Part shown: positions 1-7,877 of the stretch, piece after piece
Layout of the letters: the number at the start of each line of letters is the position of its first letter
How positions within the stretch are numbered: position 1 is the stretch's first letter
NCBI RefSeq assembly: GCF_016907995.1
Contig: NZ_JAFBDA010000014.1
Location: 21,759-85,758, forward strand
From: Clostridium sardiniense
GTDB lineage: Bacteria; Bacillota; Clostridia; Clostridiales; Clostridiaceae
Direction of reading: 5' to 3'
Length of the DNA: 64,000 nucleotides
Notes under the pieces: model-generated
Databases searched by the model: none
Told to the model about the DNA's origin: nothing
The model's input: the letters and a program-made list of their open reading frames with translations, nothing else
Program-made: the position numbers and the translations under genes

Positions 1-394
1 ATAATTCATTTAAGGAATTAAAAAAATCATTAATAGATGCTGATATTGAATTCTTTGATGGCTCATCAAAAATATTCTCCATACTTCTATAGTAATCAGC
101 TTTTACACTTTCCTCTCCATATTCATGACTTTCGCTTCTGAATTGAAAATCGTAAAAAGTATTTCTTATTCTTGTTATATCATTAATATTAGCACCTGTT
201 CCAAGCTGACCTGGTCCATGATAACTATTATAACTAATTGAAGTATAAGGTCTACCCGGTGTCTGTTCCACTCTTTGTCTTGAGTATCCTGGTGTATTCA
301 AATTACTTATATTATGTGATGTTGTTTGTATCGCTGCTTGACTTACAGCCATTCCTGATTTTGCTGTTTGTAAAGTTCCTAATAAGCCTGGCAT
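1..394 (-). CDS. flgK: Flagellar hook-associated protein FlgK (partial, N-terminal part)
   Basis: N-terminal about 131 residues of the hook-filament junction protein HAP1; the rest lies beyond the left edge. The protein starts MPGLLGTLQTAKSGM and carries the flagellar rod/hook signature region (QAAIQTTSHNISNLNTPGYS), which is diagnostic of the FlgE/FlgK/FlgL axial family. The following stretch (YSRQRVEQ, then the GPGQLGTGANI area) is FlgK-like. The ATG at 394 is preceded by the Shine-Dalgarno AGGAG, which overlaps the TAG stop of the upstream flgN gene, so translation of the two is probably coupled. It is the third gene of flgM-flgN-flgK and likely depends on the sigma-D promoter upstream of flgM. 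FlgN is the expected export chaperone for this protein. Confidence 0.93.
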   Translation of the reverse strand, partial: MPGLLGTLQTAKSGMAVSQAAIQTTSHNISNLNTPGYSRQRVEQTPGRPYTSISYNSYHGPGQLGTGANINDITRIRNTFYDFQFRSESHEYGEESVKADYYRSMENIFDEPSKNSISASINDFFNSLNEL

Positions 395-403
395 ATTAAT
401 CTC

Positions 404-811
404 CTATCTTACATTTCCATATGAATTATATGTACCTATATTTTTTGAAGGTCTTATAATATTTATCATTTTATTTGTAAAAAATAATCTTTGTTTTATA
501 AGAGTATCATTAGTATCTTTTTGTAACTCTATATCCTTAAGTAGACCTCTAACTTCTTTATAAACATCCTTAAGATGTTCATCATTACTATTTTCAACTA
601 TTCCTTTAAAATTTTTATCTTTAATTATATCTCTTCTATTAATTTCAATAGCTGCTAATTTTTTACCTATTAATTCTATATTCTCATTTACTTTTTCTAA
701 TGCTAATACTTCATTAGATAAAATTGCATTATACTGCTCGTCTAATAATTCCATTAACTCTTGTAAAATTCTTTTTTCTTCGAAAATTGTTAGTTTCAAA
801 TCTGAATACAT
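404..811 (-). CDS. flgN: FlgN-family flagellar export chaperone
   Basis: A 135-residue, largely helical, highly charged protein of the usual FlgN size. FlgN proteins bind the C termini of the hook-associated proteins FlgK and FlgL in the cytoplasm and deliver them to the type III flagellar export gate. The family is poorly conserved, so the call rests mainly on size, helical heptad-like composition (for example the LLDEQYNAILSNEVLALEKV region) and position between flgM and flgK. The Shine-Dalgarno GGGAG is formed by the last codons of flgM, and its own TAG stop overlaps the ribosome site of flgK. The three genes therefore form a tight, translationally linked unit. Confidence 0.85.
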   Translation of the reverse strand: MYSDLKLTIFEEKRILQELMELLDEQYNAILSNEVLALEKVNENIELIGKKLAAIEINRRDIIKDKNFKGIVENSNDEHLKDVYKEVRGLLKDIELQKDTNDTLIKQRLFFTNKMINIIRPSKNIGTYNSYGNVR

Positions 812-816
812 TTAAA

Positions 817-1086
817 TTATTCTCCCTTCATAACTTCAATCATTTTTTTAGCTAAATCCTTACTATCTACACTATAAGTCCCTTGCTTTATTTTATTTCT
901 TATCTCATCAATTTTATCTATATCAATATTTTCATTATCACTTACTATTTTATTTAAATATTTAGCAGTATCTGATATTTCTACTTTATCTTTTATCTCA
1001 TTCTTTGTTGCATTTGTCTTTTCATAAAGCTTTTGTTGTTTATATATATTTATCATATTATTAGTTCTAATAGAATCTATCTTCAC
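817..1086 (-). CDS. flgM: Anti-sigma factor FlgM (anti-sigma-D/sigma-28)
   Basis: 89 residues, beginning MKIDSIRTNN. FlgM binds sigma-D (FliA) until the hook-basal body is complete, then is exported, releasing late flagellar transcription. The C-terminal half has the family pattern: VEISDTAKYL, then helical segments, then IRNKIKQGTYSVDSKDLAKKMI, matching the typical ending of FlgM where residues contact sigma. The start is a GTG at 1086 with an excellent GGAGG site six bases upstream; the overlapping out-of-frame ATG is followed at once by a stop. The sigma-D promoter 43-69 bases upstream makes flgM a target of the factor it inhibits, the usual feedback arrangement. Confidence 0.92.
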   Translation of the reverse strand: MKIDSIRTNNMINIYKQQKLYEKTNATKNEIKDKVEISDTAKYLNKIVSDNENIDIDKIDEIRNKIKQGTYSVDSKDLAKKMIEVMKGE

Positions 1087-1128
1087 ATTCTGCCTCCTTT
1101 TATTTATTCTATATTCCTATATTAATAA

Positions 1129-1155
1129 TTATCGGCCAATATAAAAAATAATTTA
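1129..1155 (-). promoter_or_regulatory. Sigma-D (sigma-28/FliA) promoter of flgM-flgN-flgK
   Basis: Read on the minus strand, TAAA (1152-1155) is followed by exactly 15 bases and then GCCGATAA (1129-1136). The known flagellar sigma-28/sigma-D consensus is TAAA-N15-GCCGATAA, so the match is complete. It lies 43 bases from the flgM GTG start. This makes the flgMNK unit a late (class III) flagellar transcript. Confidence 0.9.
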
Positions 1156-1182
1156 GTTCTTTTTTATGTTTAATATAAAATA

Positions 1183-1213
1183 ATAGGTGTAGATTATATT
1201 TTTCTACACCTAT
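1183..1213 (-). terminator. Terminator after the FliN-like gene
   Basis: An 11-base inverted repeat (ATAGGTGTAGA and its complement) with a 9-base loop lies 9 bases past the stop of the FliN-like gene. It is followed on the minus strand by a T-rich stretch. It separates the transglycosylase-yaaR-fliN-like unit from the sigma-D promoter of flgM. Confidence 0.7.
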
Positions 1214-1221
1214 ACTTTAAT

Positions 1222-1530
1222 CTAATTATTTTTAAATGAATTTAATCTTACACTAATTTTATTTCCTATCTTAATACTCTCTCCACTAGCTATCATTCTA
1301 TCATTAATATTAATATCTAAATCTTCATCAATAATCTTTTCTAATTCTAATATATCTCCTTCTTCAAAGGATAATATTTCTTTTATACTTTTTTGACAAC
1401 TACCTATTGTTACAGTTATATCTAATTTAGAATTTAATAAAATTGTTTTATCTTCAAAATTTTCTACTTCTTTTTTTTGTAAAGGTTCAAATCCAACCTC
1501 ATATAAATCTTTCATTTTATTTTCACTCAT
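1222..1530 (-). CDS. FliN-like flagellar switch-domain (SpoA) protein
   Basis: A 102-residue protein consisting mainly of one SpoA (surface presentation of antigens) domain, roughly residues 28-100. It contains LDITVTIGSCQKSIKEILSF, then GDILELEKIIDEDLDI, then IASGESIKIGNKISVRL, which is the order found in FliN and in the C termini of FliM/FliY. Family members form the C-ring of the flagellar motor, where CheY-P reverses rotation. The short N terminus lacks any FliM/FliY CheC-type domain, so this may be a FliN or an extra SpoA paralogue. The AAAGGAG site overlaps the stop of yaaR upstream. It is the last gene before a terminator. Confidence 0.8.
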   Translation of the reverse strand: MSENKMKDLYEVGFEPLQKKEVENFEDKTILLNSKLDITVTIGSCQKSIKEILSFEEGDILELEKIIDEDLDININDRMIASGESIKIGNKISVRLNSFKNN

Positions 1531-1541
1531 AGTTTTCTCCT

Positions 1542-1964
1542 TTATCTATACAAATCTACTAAAAGACCTTGTATATTGTCTATTGTGGAACTTACATCTA
1601 AATTTTCCTTCTCTTCTTTTAAAACCTTTGCAGTTAGAGATTCTAATTGTTTATTTATGGTATCAACTGTTGAGTAATATTTATCTTCCCAAAATCCAAT
1701 ATTTTTATTAAGGGTATATGTATATTCAACAATAGTTTCTAAATATTTTTTAATTGTATTTTTATAGCTTTTTACATCAGCATAATTTTTACTTACCACT
1801 AATCTAGTACCCTTTTTTCTAATTTCTTTTATATAATTCTCAAGTTCTTCTTTACTTGTAGACTTATATGATTTCATAAAATTGTCTGAAAAATCATTTT
1901 TCACTGTACTAGGCTTTTCTTTAATATTTATGGTTTTTCTATTATTTATTCCATCGATTTTCAT
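1542..1964 (-). CDS. YaaR-family (DUF327) protein
   Basis: 140 residues, predominantly helical, matching the YaaR/DUF327 pattern: a basic N terminus (MKIDGINNRKTINIKEKP), a central stretch KSYKSTSKEELENYIKEI, then a long helix pair ending in the IDNIQGLLVDLYR tail typical of the family. The biochemical role of YaaR proteins is not established. In clostridia they commonly sit among flagellar genes, as here, between a lytic transglycosylase (one base upstream) and a FliN-like protein (stop overlapping the next ribosome site). I infer a flagellar or envelope role from context only. Confidence 0.75.
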   Translation of the reverse strand: MKIDGINNRKTINIKEKPSTVKNDFSDNFMKSYKSTSKEELENYIKEIRKKGTRLVVSKNYADVKSYKNTIKKYLETIVEYTYTLNKNIGFWEDKYYSTVDTINKQLESLTAKVLKEEKENLDVSSTIDNIQGLLVDLYR

Positions 1965-1965
1965 C

Positions 1966-2646
1966 TTACAATCCTTTATAATAATTCATTACTTTTGTAA
2001 CATAATTTTGAGTTTCTTTTGGCATTTTATATATATCATCTATAGACCTAACTCCTCTATTAAACATTCTAGTAGGGCCTCCATTATAAGCCATTAATGC
2101 CATTTTAATATCTCCCTTATACATATTTATATATTCTTTAATATGTCTTGCTCCACCATCTATATTTTGTTCAATATTAAAGGGATCCACTATACCTAAA
2201 CTTTTGCAATTTTCAGGCATAAGTTGCATAAGACCCTTTGCCCCTGCCCATGAAACAGTATTTGGATTAAAATCAGATTCTACTTTAATTATTGCCTCAA
2301 TTAAATTTTTATCTACTCCATATTTTTCACTGTAAGTGTTTATAGCCTTTTCAATTCTATCTTTTTTACTTAAGTCATTAGTGTTATCTAAATTTATTTT
2401 ATTAACAAAATTTCTGCCATTAGATCCTATATCACTTAACTTAACACTGTTTAAGCATCCAATTATATTATCTATAGAAACCCTATCATTTGGATTGGTA
2501 ACAGTTTTATTCTTCTCACTTATTGCACTTAGTAAACTTATCAATACAGTTTGAAAAATATTACTTTTTGATCCTTCATTTAAATTTCCCAATCCAGTTA
2601 AATTATTTATAGCACTTAAGTCCATACTATTAATTCTATTTATCAC
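1966..2646 (-). CDS. Soluble lytic murein transglycosylase (SLT domain), flagella-associated
   Basis: 226 residues with a C-terminal SLT lysozyme-like domain (about residues 95-222). Key motifs: catalytic glutamate E123 in IKVESDFNP, then AKGLMQLMP (136-144), then MAYNGGP (185-191), all diagnostic of the Slt70 family. Such enzymes cut peptidoglycan glycan strands to 1,6-anhydro-muropeptides. In a flagellar cluster the likely job is opening the wall for the rod. No obvious signal peptide is seen; the N-terminal about 90 residues are low in similarity to anything I recognise, so export may use the flagellar route. The GTG start at 2646 has a GAGGTGAT ribosome site. It heads a three-gene unit. 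Confidence 0.88.
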   Translation of the reverse strand: MINRINSMDLSAINNLTGLGNLNEGSKSNIFQTVLISLLSAISEKNKTVTNPNDRVSIDNIIGCLNSVKLSDIGSNGRNFVNKINLDNTNDLSKKDRIEKAINTYSEKYGVDKNLIEAIIKVESDFNPNTVSWAGAKGLMQLMPENCKSLGIVDPFNIEQNIDGGARHIKEYINMYKGDIKMALMAYNGGPTRMFNRGVRSIDDIYKMPKETQNYVTKVMNYYKGL

Positions 2647-2674
2647 TATATCACCTCAAAGCTTTTATAACTTT

Positions 2675-2703
2675 ATTATACGGAATTTTTTAAGATAACT
2701 TAA
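2675..2703 (-). promoter_or_regulatory. Probable sigma-A promoter of the transglycosylase-yaaR-fliN-like unit
   Basis: A perfect -10 TATAAT (2675-2680, minus strand) is preceded after 17 bases by a weak -35 TTAAGT. The spacing is right but the -35 matches only three of six positions. Confidence 0.4.
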
Positions 2704-2721
2704 TACTTTCACAATTAAATT

Positions 2722-2757
2722 ACATAAAAAAAAGAAAGTGTAAATAAAACACTTTCT
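2722..2757 (-). terminator. Rho-independent terminator of ptb-buk
   Basis: A 9-bp stem (AGAAAGTGT paired with ACACTTTCT) with a 7-base loop, 16 bases past the buk stop, followed on the minus strand by a run of about nine T. Confidence 0.9.
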
Positions 2758-2772
2758 CTAAAGATATTTATA

Positions 2773-3840
2773 TTAGTAAATCTTAGCTTCTTCTTCTCCG
2801 CTTAATACCCTGATTGCACCTTGTGCTAATGCAAGTAATTCATCTTCTCCTGGGTAAGCTTTTACTTCTGAAATCCATCCTACTCTTTTCTTTATATCAT
2901 TAACAACTTTCTCTGAGTAAGCTAATCCACCAGTTAATATTATTTTATCTACTTTTCCTTCTAGAACAGCTGACATAGCACCTATTTCTTTTGAAACTTG
3001 GTATATGAATGCATCATATATTAATTGTGCCTCTTCATTTCCTTCTTCAGACATCTTTATAACATCTCTAAAGTCATTTGTATTAAGGTATGCAACACAT
3101 CCACCTTTACCTACAATCTTACTAAAAATTTCAGATTCTGAATATTTTCCACTAAAGCACATCTTTATAAGGTCTCCAGCTGGAACTCCACCCGCTCTTT
3201 CAGGTGAGAATGGACCATCTCCATCTAGTGCATTATTTACATCAATAACCTTACCCTTTTTATGTGCTCCCACTGAAACACCACCACCCATATGAGTAAC
3301 GATAAGATTTAAATTTTCGTATCCTAGTCCACTTTCTTTTCCAAATCTCTTAGCTACTGCTTTTTGATTTAATGCATGGAATTTGCTTCTTCTTGGTAAT
3401 TCTGGAACACCTGAAATTCTTGCCACATCATCTAATTCATCAACAACAACTGGATCAACTATAAATGATGGTACATTTAATTCTCCTCCAATTTCTCTTG
3501 CTAATATTCCGCCTAGATTTGAAGCATGTGGTCCTTGAACTCCAATTTTTAAATCTTCAACTAATTCATCTGTTACTTTGTAAGTACCACCTGGAATTGG
3601 TTTAAGCATTCCGCCTCTACCTACAACAGCATCTAATGTATTTATATCAAAATTCTTTTCTTTTAATATACTTAATATAAGGTCTTTTCTAAAGTTCAAT
3701 TGATCAAATATTGTAGCATATCTTCCTATTTCATCAGATGAATGTCTTAACGTTTCTTCTAATATTTCTTTTTCACCTTCATAAACTCCAATTTTAGTTG
3801 AAGTTGAACCTGGATTTATAATTAATAATTTATATGACAT
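2773..3840 (-). CDS. buk: Butyrate kinase
   Basis: 355 residues, the usual butyrate kinase length. An ASKHA-fold acyl kinase: N-terminal phosphate-binding motif [17 protein letters not shown], followed by [16 protein letters not shown] and the [13 protein letters not shown] loop with the adenosine region [10 protein letters not shown] near the C terminus. It converts butyryl phosphate plus ADP to butyrate plus ATP, the energy-yielding last step of butyrate fermentation. It is distinguished from acetate kinase by shorter length and the [14 protein letters not shown] segment. It follows ptb by 26 bases with a GGAGG site, so the two form one operon ending at the terminator near 2.74 kb. Expression is probably controlled by the Rex-like site upstream of ptb. 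Confidence 0.96.
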   Translation of the reverse strand: MSYKLLIINPGSTSTKIGVYEGEKEILEETLRHSSDEIGRYATIFDQLNFRKDLILSILKEKNFDINTLDAVVGRGGMLKPIPGGTYKVTDELVEDLKIGVQGPHASNLGGILAREIGGELNVPSFIVDPVVVDELDDVARISGVPELPRRSKFHALNQKAVAKRFGKESGLGYENLNLIVTHMGGGVSVGAHKKGKVIDVNNALDGDGPFSPERAGGVPAGDLIKMCFSGKYSESEIFSKIVGKGGCVAYLNTNDFRDVIKMSEEGNEEAQLIYDAFIYQVSKEIGAMSAVLEGKVDKIILTGGLAYSEKVVNDIKKRVGWISEVKAYPGEDELLALAQGAIRVLSGEEEAKIY

Positions 3841-3866
3841 AGTTTTAACTTCCTCCTAATAATATG

Positions 3867-4775
3867 TTATTTTAATGATTCAGCAACTAAAGCTGCTAAT
3901 GCAATTGAATTTACTTTTGTTTCAAATGAGTCTGCTCTTGAAGTTAATATTACTGGTGCTGATGTTCCAACTAATAATCCACCATTTTTTGATCTTGATG
4001 TATAAGTTAAACATTTGTACATAACATTTGCAGTCTCTATATTTGGAAGCATTATTATATCTGCTTTTCCTGCAACTGGTCCTGTTATTCCCTTATGATG
4101 TGCTGCTTCTTCTGATAATGCATTATCAAGTGCTAAAGGTCCATCAACGATACATCCTTTTATTTGTCCTCTATCATTCATCTTTGATAATAATGAAGCA
4201 TCTAAAGTAGCTGGCATGTCTGGATTTACAACTTCAACAGCGCAAACTGGAGCTACCTTTGGCATTTTTAGTCCACAAGCATGTGCTACTGCTACTGAAT
4301 TTTCTATTATTTGTTTTTTAGCCTTTAAATCTGGATATGTGTTAAATGCTGCATCTGTTAAGTATATCAATCTTTCTATTCCTTCTATTTCAAAAACAGA
4401 AACGTGTGACATAAGTTTTCCTGTTCTTAATCCAACTTCTTTATTTAATACACTTCTTAAGAAAGTTGCAGTATCAACTAATCCTTTCATAACCATATCT
4501 GCTTTTCCACTTGAAACAAGTTGAACTGCAAAAAGTGCTGCTTTTTTAGTATCTTTTTCGTGCATTACTTCGTATTCTGATAAATCCATTCCTATTTTAT
4601 CAGCTACCTTTTTAATTTCATGTTTATCTCCAACTAGTATAGCATCTGCAATTCCTTGCTCTTTTGCTGATTTAACTGCTTCTAGTACTGGCTCATCTTG
4701 AGCTACTGCTACTGCTACTTTTTTTGGTTCAATTTCTTTAACCTTTGATAATAAATCATCAAAATTTCTACTCAT
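3867..4775 (-). CDS. ptb: Phosphate butyryltransferase
   Basis: 302 residues from the ATG at 4775. A TTG six bases further upstream lies only two bases from the GAGGTG ribosome site and is unlikely to be used. The sequence is the PTA/PTB fold: KKVAVAVAQDEPVLEAV near the N terminus, SSGKADMVMKGLVDTATFLR in the middle, and KNGGLLVGTSAPVILTSRADS at the C terminus. It exchanges the CoA of butyryl-CoA for phosphate; the product feeds butyrate kinase. It is the first gene of a two-gene operon. An 18-base redox operator candidate lies 76 bases upstream. Confidence 0.96.
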   Translation of the reverse strand: MSRNFDDLLSKVKEIEPKKVAVAVAQDEPVLEAVKSAKEQGIADAILVGDKHEIKKVADKIGMDLSEYEVMHEKDTKKAALFAVQLVSSGKADMVMKGLVDTATFLRSVLNKEVGLRTGKLMSHVSVFEIEGIERLIYLTDAAFNTYPDLKAKKQIIENSVAVAHACGLKMPKVAPVCAVEVVNPDMPATLDASLLSKMNDRGQIKGCIVDGPLALDNALSEEAAHHKGITGPVAGKADIIMLPNIETANVMYKCLTYTSRSKNGGLLVGTSAPVILTSRADSFETKVNSIALAALVAESLK

Positions 4776-4850
4776 TTTCAACGCACCTCTTACTTTTATA
4801 TTTTAAATTAATATCTTTTTGTATACTTTAATCATAAATGTAATTTTTTA

Positions 4851-4868
4851 TCGTTAATTTTATAACAA
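4851..4868 (-). promoter_or_regulatory. Putative Rex (NADH-sensing repressor) operator upstream of ptb
   Basis: On the minus strand the site reads TTGTTATAAAATTAACGA. The known Rex consensus is TTGTTAANNNNTTAACAA, so 12 of 14 specified positions match, including both inner half-sites. It lies in the ptb leader, 76 bases from the start codon. Rex control of butyrate and alcohol genes is known in clostridia. Confidence 0.55.
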
Positions 4869-4925
4869 TATTAATATTTATATTGTATCAGATAATTTAT
4901 ATAAAATACGAATTGTCAGAAAATT

Positions 4926-4957
4926 TAGCAAAAAAAAAGTGGCATAAATCCACTTTT
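4926..4957 (-). terminator. Terminator of the cdaA-cdaR-dehydrogenase unit
   Basis: An 8-bp stem (AAAAGTGG/CCACTTTT) with a 7-base loop just past the stop at 4962, followed on the minus strand by nine T. Confidence 0.9.
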
Positions 4958-4961
4958 AAAA

Positions 4962-6560
4962 TTAGTCTATTTTATATTTTTTCATAATTACTTCTGCTAC
5001 CTTTATTCCATCTACAGCTGCTGAAATTATCCCACCAGCAAAACCTGCACCTTCTCCTGTTGGATAGAATCCCTCTAAGTTTACACTTTCAAAACTCTCG
5101 TTTCTTGGCATTCTAACTGGTGCTGATGTTCTAGTTTCTATACCAGTTAAAACTCCATCCTCCATATCATAATCTTTTATTCTCTTACCAAACACCTGTA
5201 TACCCTCTTTTATAGTATCTACTACAACTTCTGGTAGACATTCCTTTAATTCTCTAAAAGCATATCCTGGCTCATATGTAGGCTTCACTCTTCCAAGCTT
5301 CGTTGATTGCCTATCATTTAAGAAATCACCTATAAGTTGAATTGGTGCTTTATAGTTTCCACCACCTAATTTAAATGCAAGACTTTCATAATGTCTTTGG
5401 AATTCCATACCAGCAAGTGGATGGTCTCCTTTAAAGTCTTCAGGACCAACTGTTACTACTAGAGCTGAATTTGCATTATCTAGATCTCTTGCATGATAAC
5501 TCATTCCATTAGAAACAAGTCTTCCCTCTTCTGAGGCAGCACCAACTACAACACCTCCTGGGCACATACAGAATGAATATACCCCTCTATTATACTTTTT
5601 ACTTTGATAAACTAATCTATAATCAGCAGCTTTAAGCTTTGGATGATTTGCATACTTACCATACTGACTTTCATTTATGATCTCTTGTGGGTGCTCTATT
5701 CTTACTCCTATAGCAAAGGCTTTTTGCTCCATTAATACTCCTGAATCATATATCATTTCATAAGTATCTCTTGAGCTATGTCCAATGGCAACTATTAAAG
5801 ACTCGCAAGGTATTTCTTTGCCATTTACTACTATGCTTTTTAGTTTTCCATTTTCTTTATTTATTCCTTCAAGCTTTGAGTTAAAATGTACTTCTCCCCC
5901 TAAACTTTTTATTTCTTCTCTTATATTTTTAACAACACCTTTTAATATATCCGTACCTACATGAGGTTTACCAACATACATTATTTCTTCTGGTGCTCCA
6001 TTTTTAACGAGTTCCTCTAACACGAATGAACATCTTTTATCTTTTATTCTGGTTGTAAGTTTTCCATCCGAGAACGCTCCAGCTCCACCTTCACCAAACT
6101 GAACATTAGAGTTTAAATTAAGTTTTCCACTTTTCCAAAACTCCTCTACAGTTTTTGTTCTATTATCTACATCTTCTCCTCTTTCAAAAACTATCGGTTT
6201 ATATCCATGTTTTGCCAGAGTTAAACTTGCAAATATCCCAGCTGGCCCAAATCCAATTACAACTGGTCTAGAATTTAATTTTTCATCTCCGTAAATAAAC
6301 TCTTCTGCAATTTCATCTTCTTCAAGTTTTATATTATTATCGTTAAGTCTATTTACTATATTCTTTTCATTTTTACATTTTATATCAACACAATAATTGA
6401 ACTTAATTGCATCCTTTTTTCGTGCATCTATACTTTCTTTTATAATCTTAAATGATTCTATATCCTGTTCTTTTATCCTTATTTTTTTTGCTGCCTTCTT
6501 ATTAAGAAGTGCAGTATCTTCTTCTATACTTAGAATAATATTATTTATTCTTATCGCCAT
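4962..6560 (-). CDS. FAD-dependent dehydrogenase (COG2509 type)
   Basis: 532 residues. The N-terminal about 90 residues are an RNA-binding-like or ferredoxin-like extension typical of this family. The Rossmann FAD motif GFGPAGIFASLTLAKHGY starts near residue 103, followed by the acidic strand end FERG. Later blocks include GEGGAGAFSDGKLTTR, GTDILKGVVKNIREEI, VVIGHSSRDTYEM-like (VAIGHSSRDTY) and the C-terminal FYPTGEGAGFAGGIISAAVDGI. The family is widespread in Firmicutes but its substrate is unknown. It begins 12 bases after cdaR with its ribosome site GGAG overlapping the cdaR stop, so it is the third gene of the c-di-AMP unit here, in a place where glmM is often found in Firmicutes. Confidence 0.85.
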   Translation of the reverse strand: MAIRINNIILSIEEDTALLNKKAAKKIRIKEQDIESFKIIKESIDARKKDAIKFNYCVDIKCKNEKNIVNRLNDNNIKLEEDEIAEEFIYGDEKLNSRPVVIGFGPAGIFASLTLAKHGYKPIVFERGEDVDNRTKTVEEFWKSGKLNLNSNVQFGEGGAGAFSDGKLTTRIKDKRCSFVLEELVKNGAPEEIMYVGKPHVGTDILKGVVKNIREEIKSLGGEVHFNSKLEGINKENGKLKSIVVNGKEIPCESLIVAIGHSSRDTYEMIYDSGVLMEQKAFAIGVRIEHPQEIINESQYGKYANHPKLKAADYRLVYQSKKYNRGVYSFCMCPGGVVVGAASEEGRLVSNGMSYHARDLDNANSALVVTVGPEDFKGDHPLAGMEFQRHYESLAFKLGGGNYKAPIQLIGDFLNDRQSTKLGRVKPTYEPGYAFRELKECLPEVVVDTIKEGIQVFGKRIKDYDMEDGVLTGIETRTSAPVRMPRNESFESVNLEGFYPTGEGAGFAGGIISAAVDGIKVAEVIMKKYKID

Positions 6561-6572
6561 ACCGTATTTCTC

Positions 6573-7877
6573 CTATACTGTTTTCTTACCATTCTCTTTA
6601 TCTTTGTTTTGATCCGTTGTAGTTGAAGCTGATTTCTTCTTTAATGTAAATTTAACTTTATCAGCATTTGATATAGTTACATTTGGATTACTATTTGCCA
6701 TAGTTACATTTGCATCTTCTTCAAATGATCCCTCATTTTTAAATTTACTTAAATCAAAATTGCACACAAAATCTGATGCTTTCATATTATTTATGTCTGC
6801 CTCATCTCCTTGTACAGTTACCTTAATTGTCTTAGTTTCATTAGACATCTCAAATTCACTATTAATTCCAGTATAATTTACTGGCACATCGAATACCTTA
6901 GTTATTTTATTAGAAGGTGTCTGATTATTACTATTTTCACTTTCAATAACAATATTTACAGTTATATAATTATCTCCACTAGCTAGACTAACCCCTTTAG
7001 GTAATATTATTTTAACTTTCTTCTCTGTATTACTTCTTATATCTGATAAATCTACTTTTTCAGTTTGAACAGAATTTATAGATGCTATAATATTTTCGTT
7101 TCCTACAATTTGAACTGAAGTTCTTGAAGGCGTTGTGCTAACTAACTTATATCCCTTTGGTACTTGACCTGTATATTCAGTTTTTAAATCAACACTCTTC
7201 CCATTATTGACGTCAATAGCAATCGTTCCTGTTTCTTTACTTAAAGTAACCCCTTCAACTATATCTCCATCTGCATCTAATGCTTTAAGAGGAAATTCTT
7301 TAGTTACACTTCCACTGACGTTATTAAGGTCACCAACTAAAGCTACATTTGCGACTTTATCTACAGAACTTTGTGGGCCTGATACCTCAACTTTTTCTGA
7401 AGTAAACTGCTCTTTTTGCTTATATACACCTTGTGCATAATTTACTTTAACTTTCGATACCGTATTAAAATCTTTAGTTATTAATTTTTCCAATTTAACC
7501 TTAATTACTAAATTACCATTATTTTTTATATTTAATTCCTCTGGATAATTCACTACTTGAACTGGTATATTATTTATTCCAGTTTTTAAAGCATATTCTC
7601 CAAGGTCAGCTGTCAAAGAAAACTGATCTTTAGTTACTGAATAAATATCCTTTGCATCACCTTCAAGGCTTAAATCTACGGTAAAAGTTTGTTTTGGAGA
7701 TATTGCCAATCCAAACTGCTTTAATGATTGAGTATTTAATAACTTAACTGAAACATCTTTTAAAGTATAAGTTCTAATTGGACTTTGAATATTCGTTATA
7801 TAAAGCCATAGACCAAAGGATAGAAGTACGCATACCAATTTTATAACTAACGTTTGTTTTGTATTCCTTTTATCCAT
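6573..7877 (-). CDS. cdaR: CdaR: YbbR-domain regulator of the diadenylate cyclase
   Basis: 434 residues. One N-terminal membrane helix (about residues 9-27, LVIKLVCVLLSFGLWLYITNI) anchors a long extracytoplasmic part made of consecutive YbbR repeats of about 80 residues, each with a strand pattern such as VPVQVVNYPEELNI-like and VPVNYTGINSEFEM. The C terminus is Lys/Asn/Asp rich. CdaR proteins contact CdaA and tune its activity in Firmicutes. The ATG lies inside the end of cdaA (31-base overlap) with a GAGGGTGA ribosome site, so translation is coupled to the cyclase. Confidence 0.92.
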   Translation of the reverse strand: MDKRNTKQTLVIKLVCVLLSFGLWLYITNIQSPIRTYTLKDVSVKLLNTQSLKQFGLAISPKQTFTVDLSLEGDAKDIYSVTKDQFSLTADLGEYALKTGINNIPVQVVNYPEELNIKNNGNLVIKVKLEKLITKDFNTVSKVKVNYAQGVYKQKEQFTSEKVEVSGPQSSVDKVANVALVGDLNNVSGSVTKEFPLKALDADGDIVEGVTLSKETGTIAIDVNNGKSVDLKTEYTGQVPKGYKLVSTTPSRTSVQIVGNENIIASINSVQTEKVDLSDIRSNTEKKVKIILPKGVSLASGDNYITVNIVIESENSNNQTPSNKITKVFDVPVNYTGINSEFEMSNETKTIKVTVQGDEADINNMKASDFVCNFDLSKFKNEGSFEEDANVTMANSNPNVTISNADKVKFTLKKKSASTTTDQNKDKENGKKTV

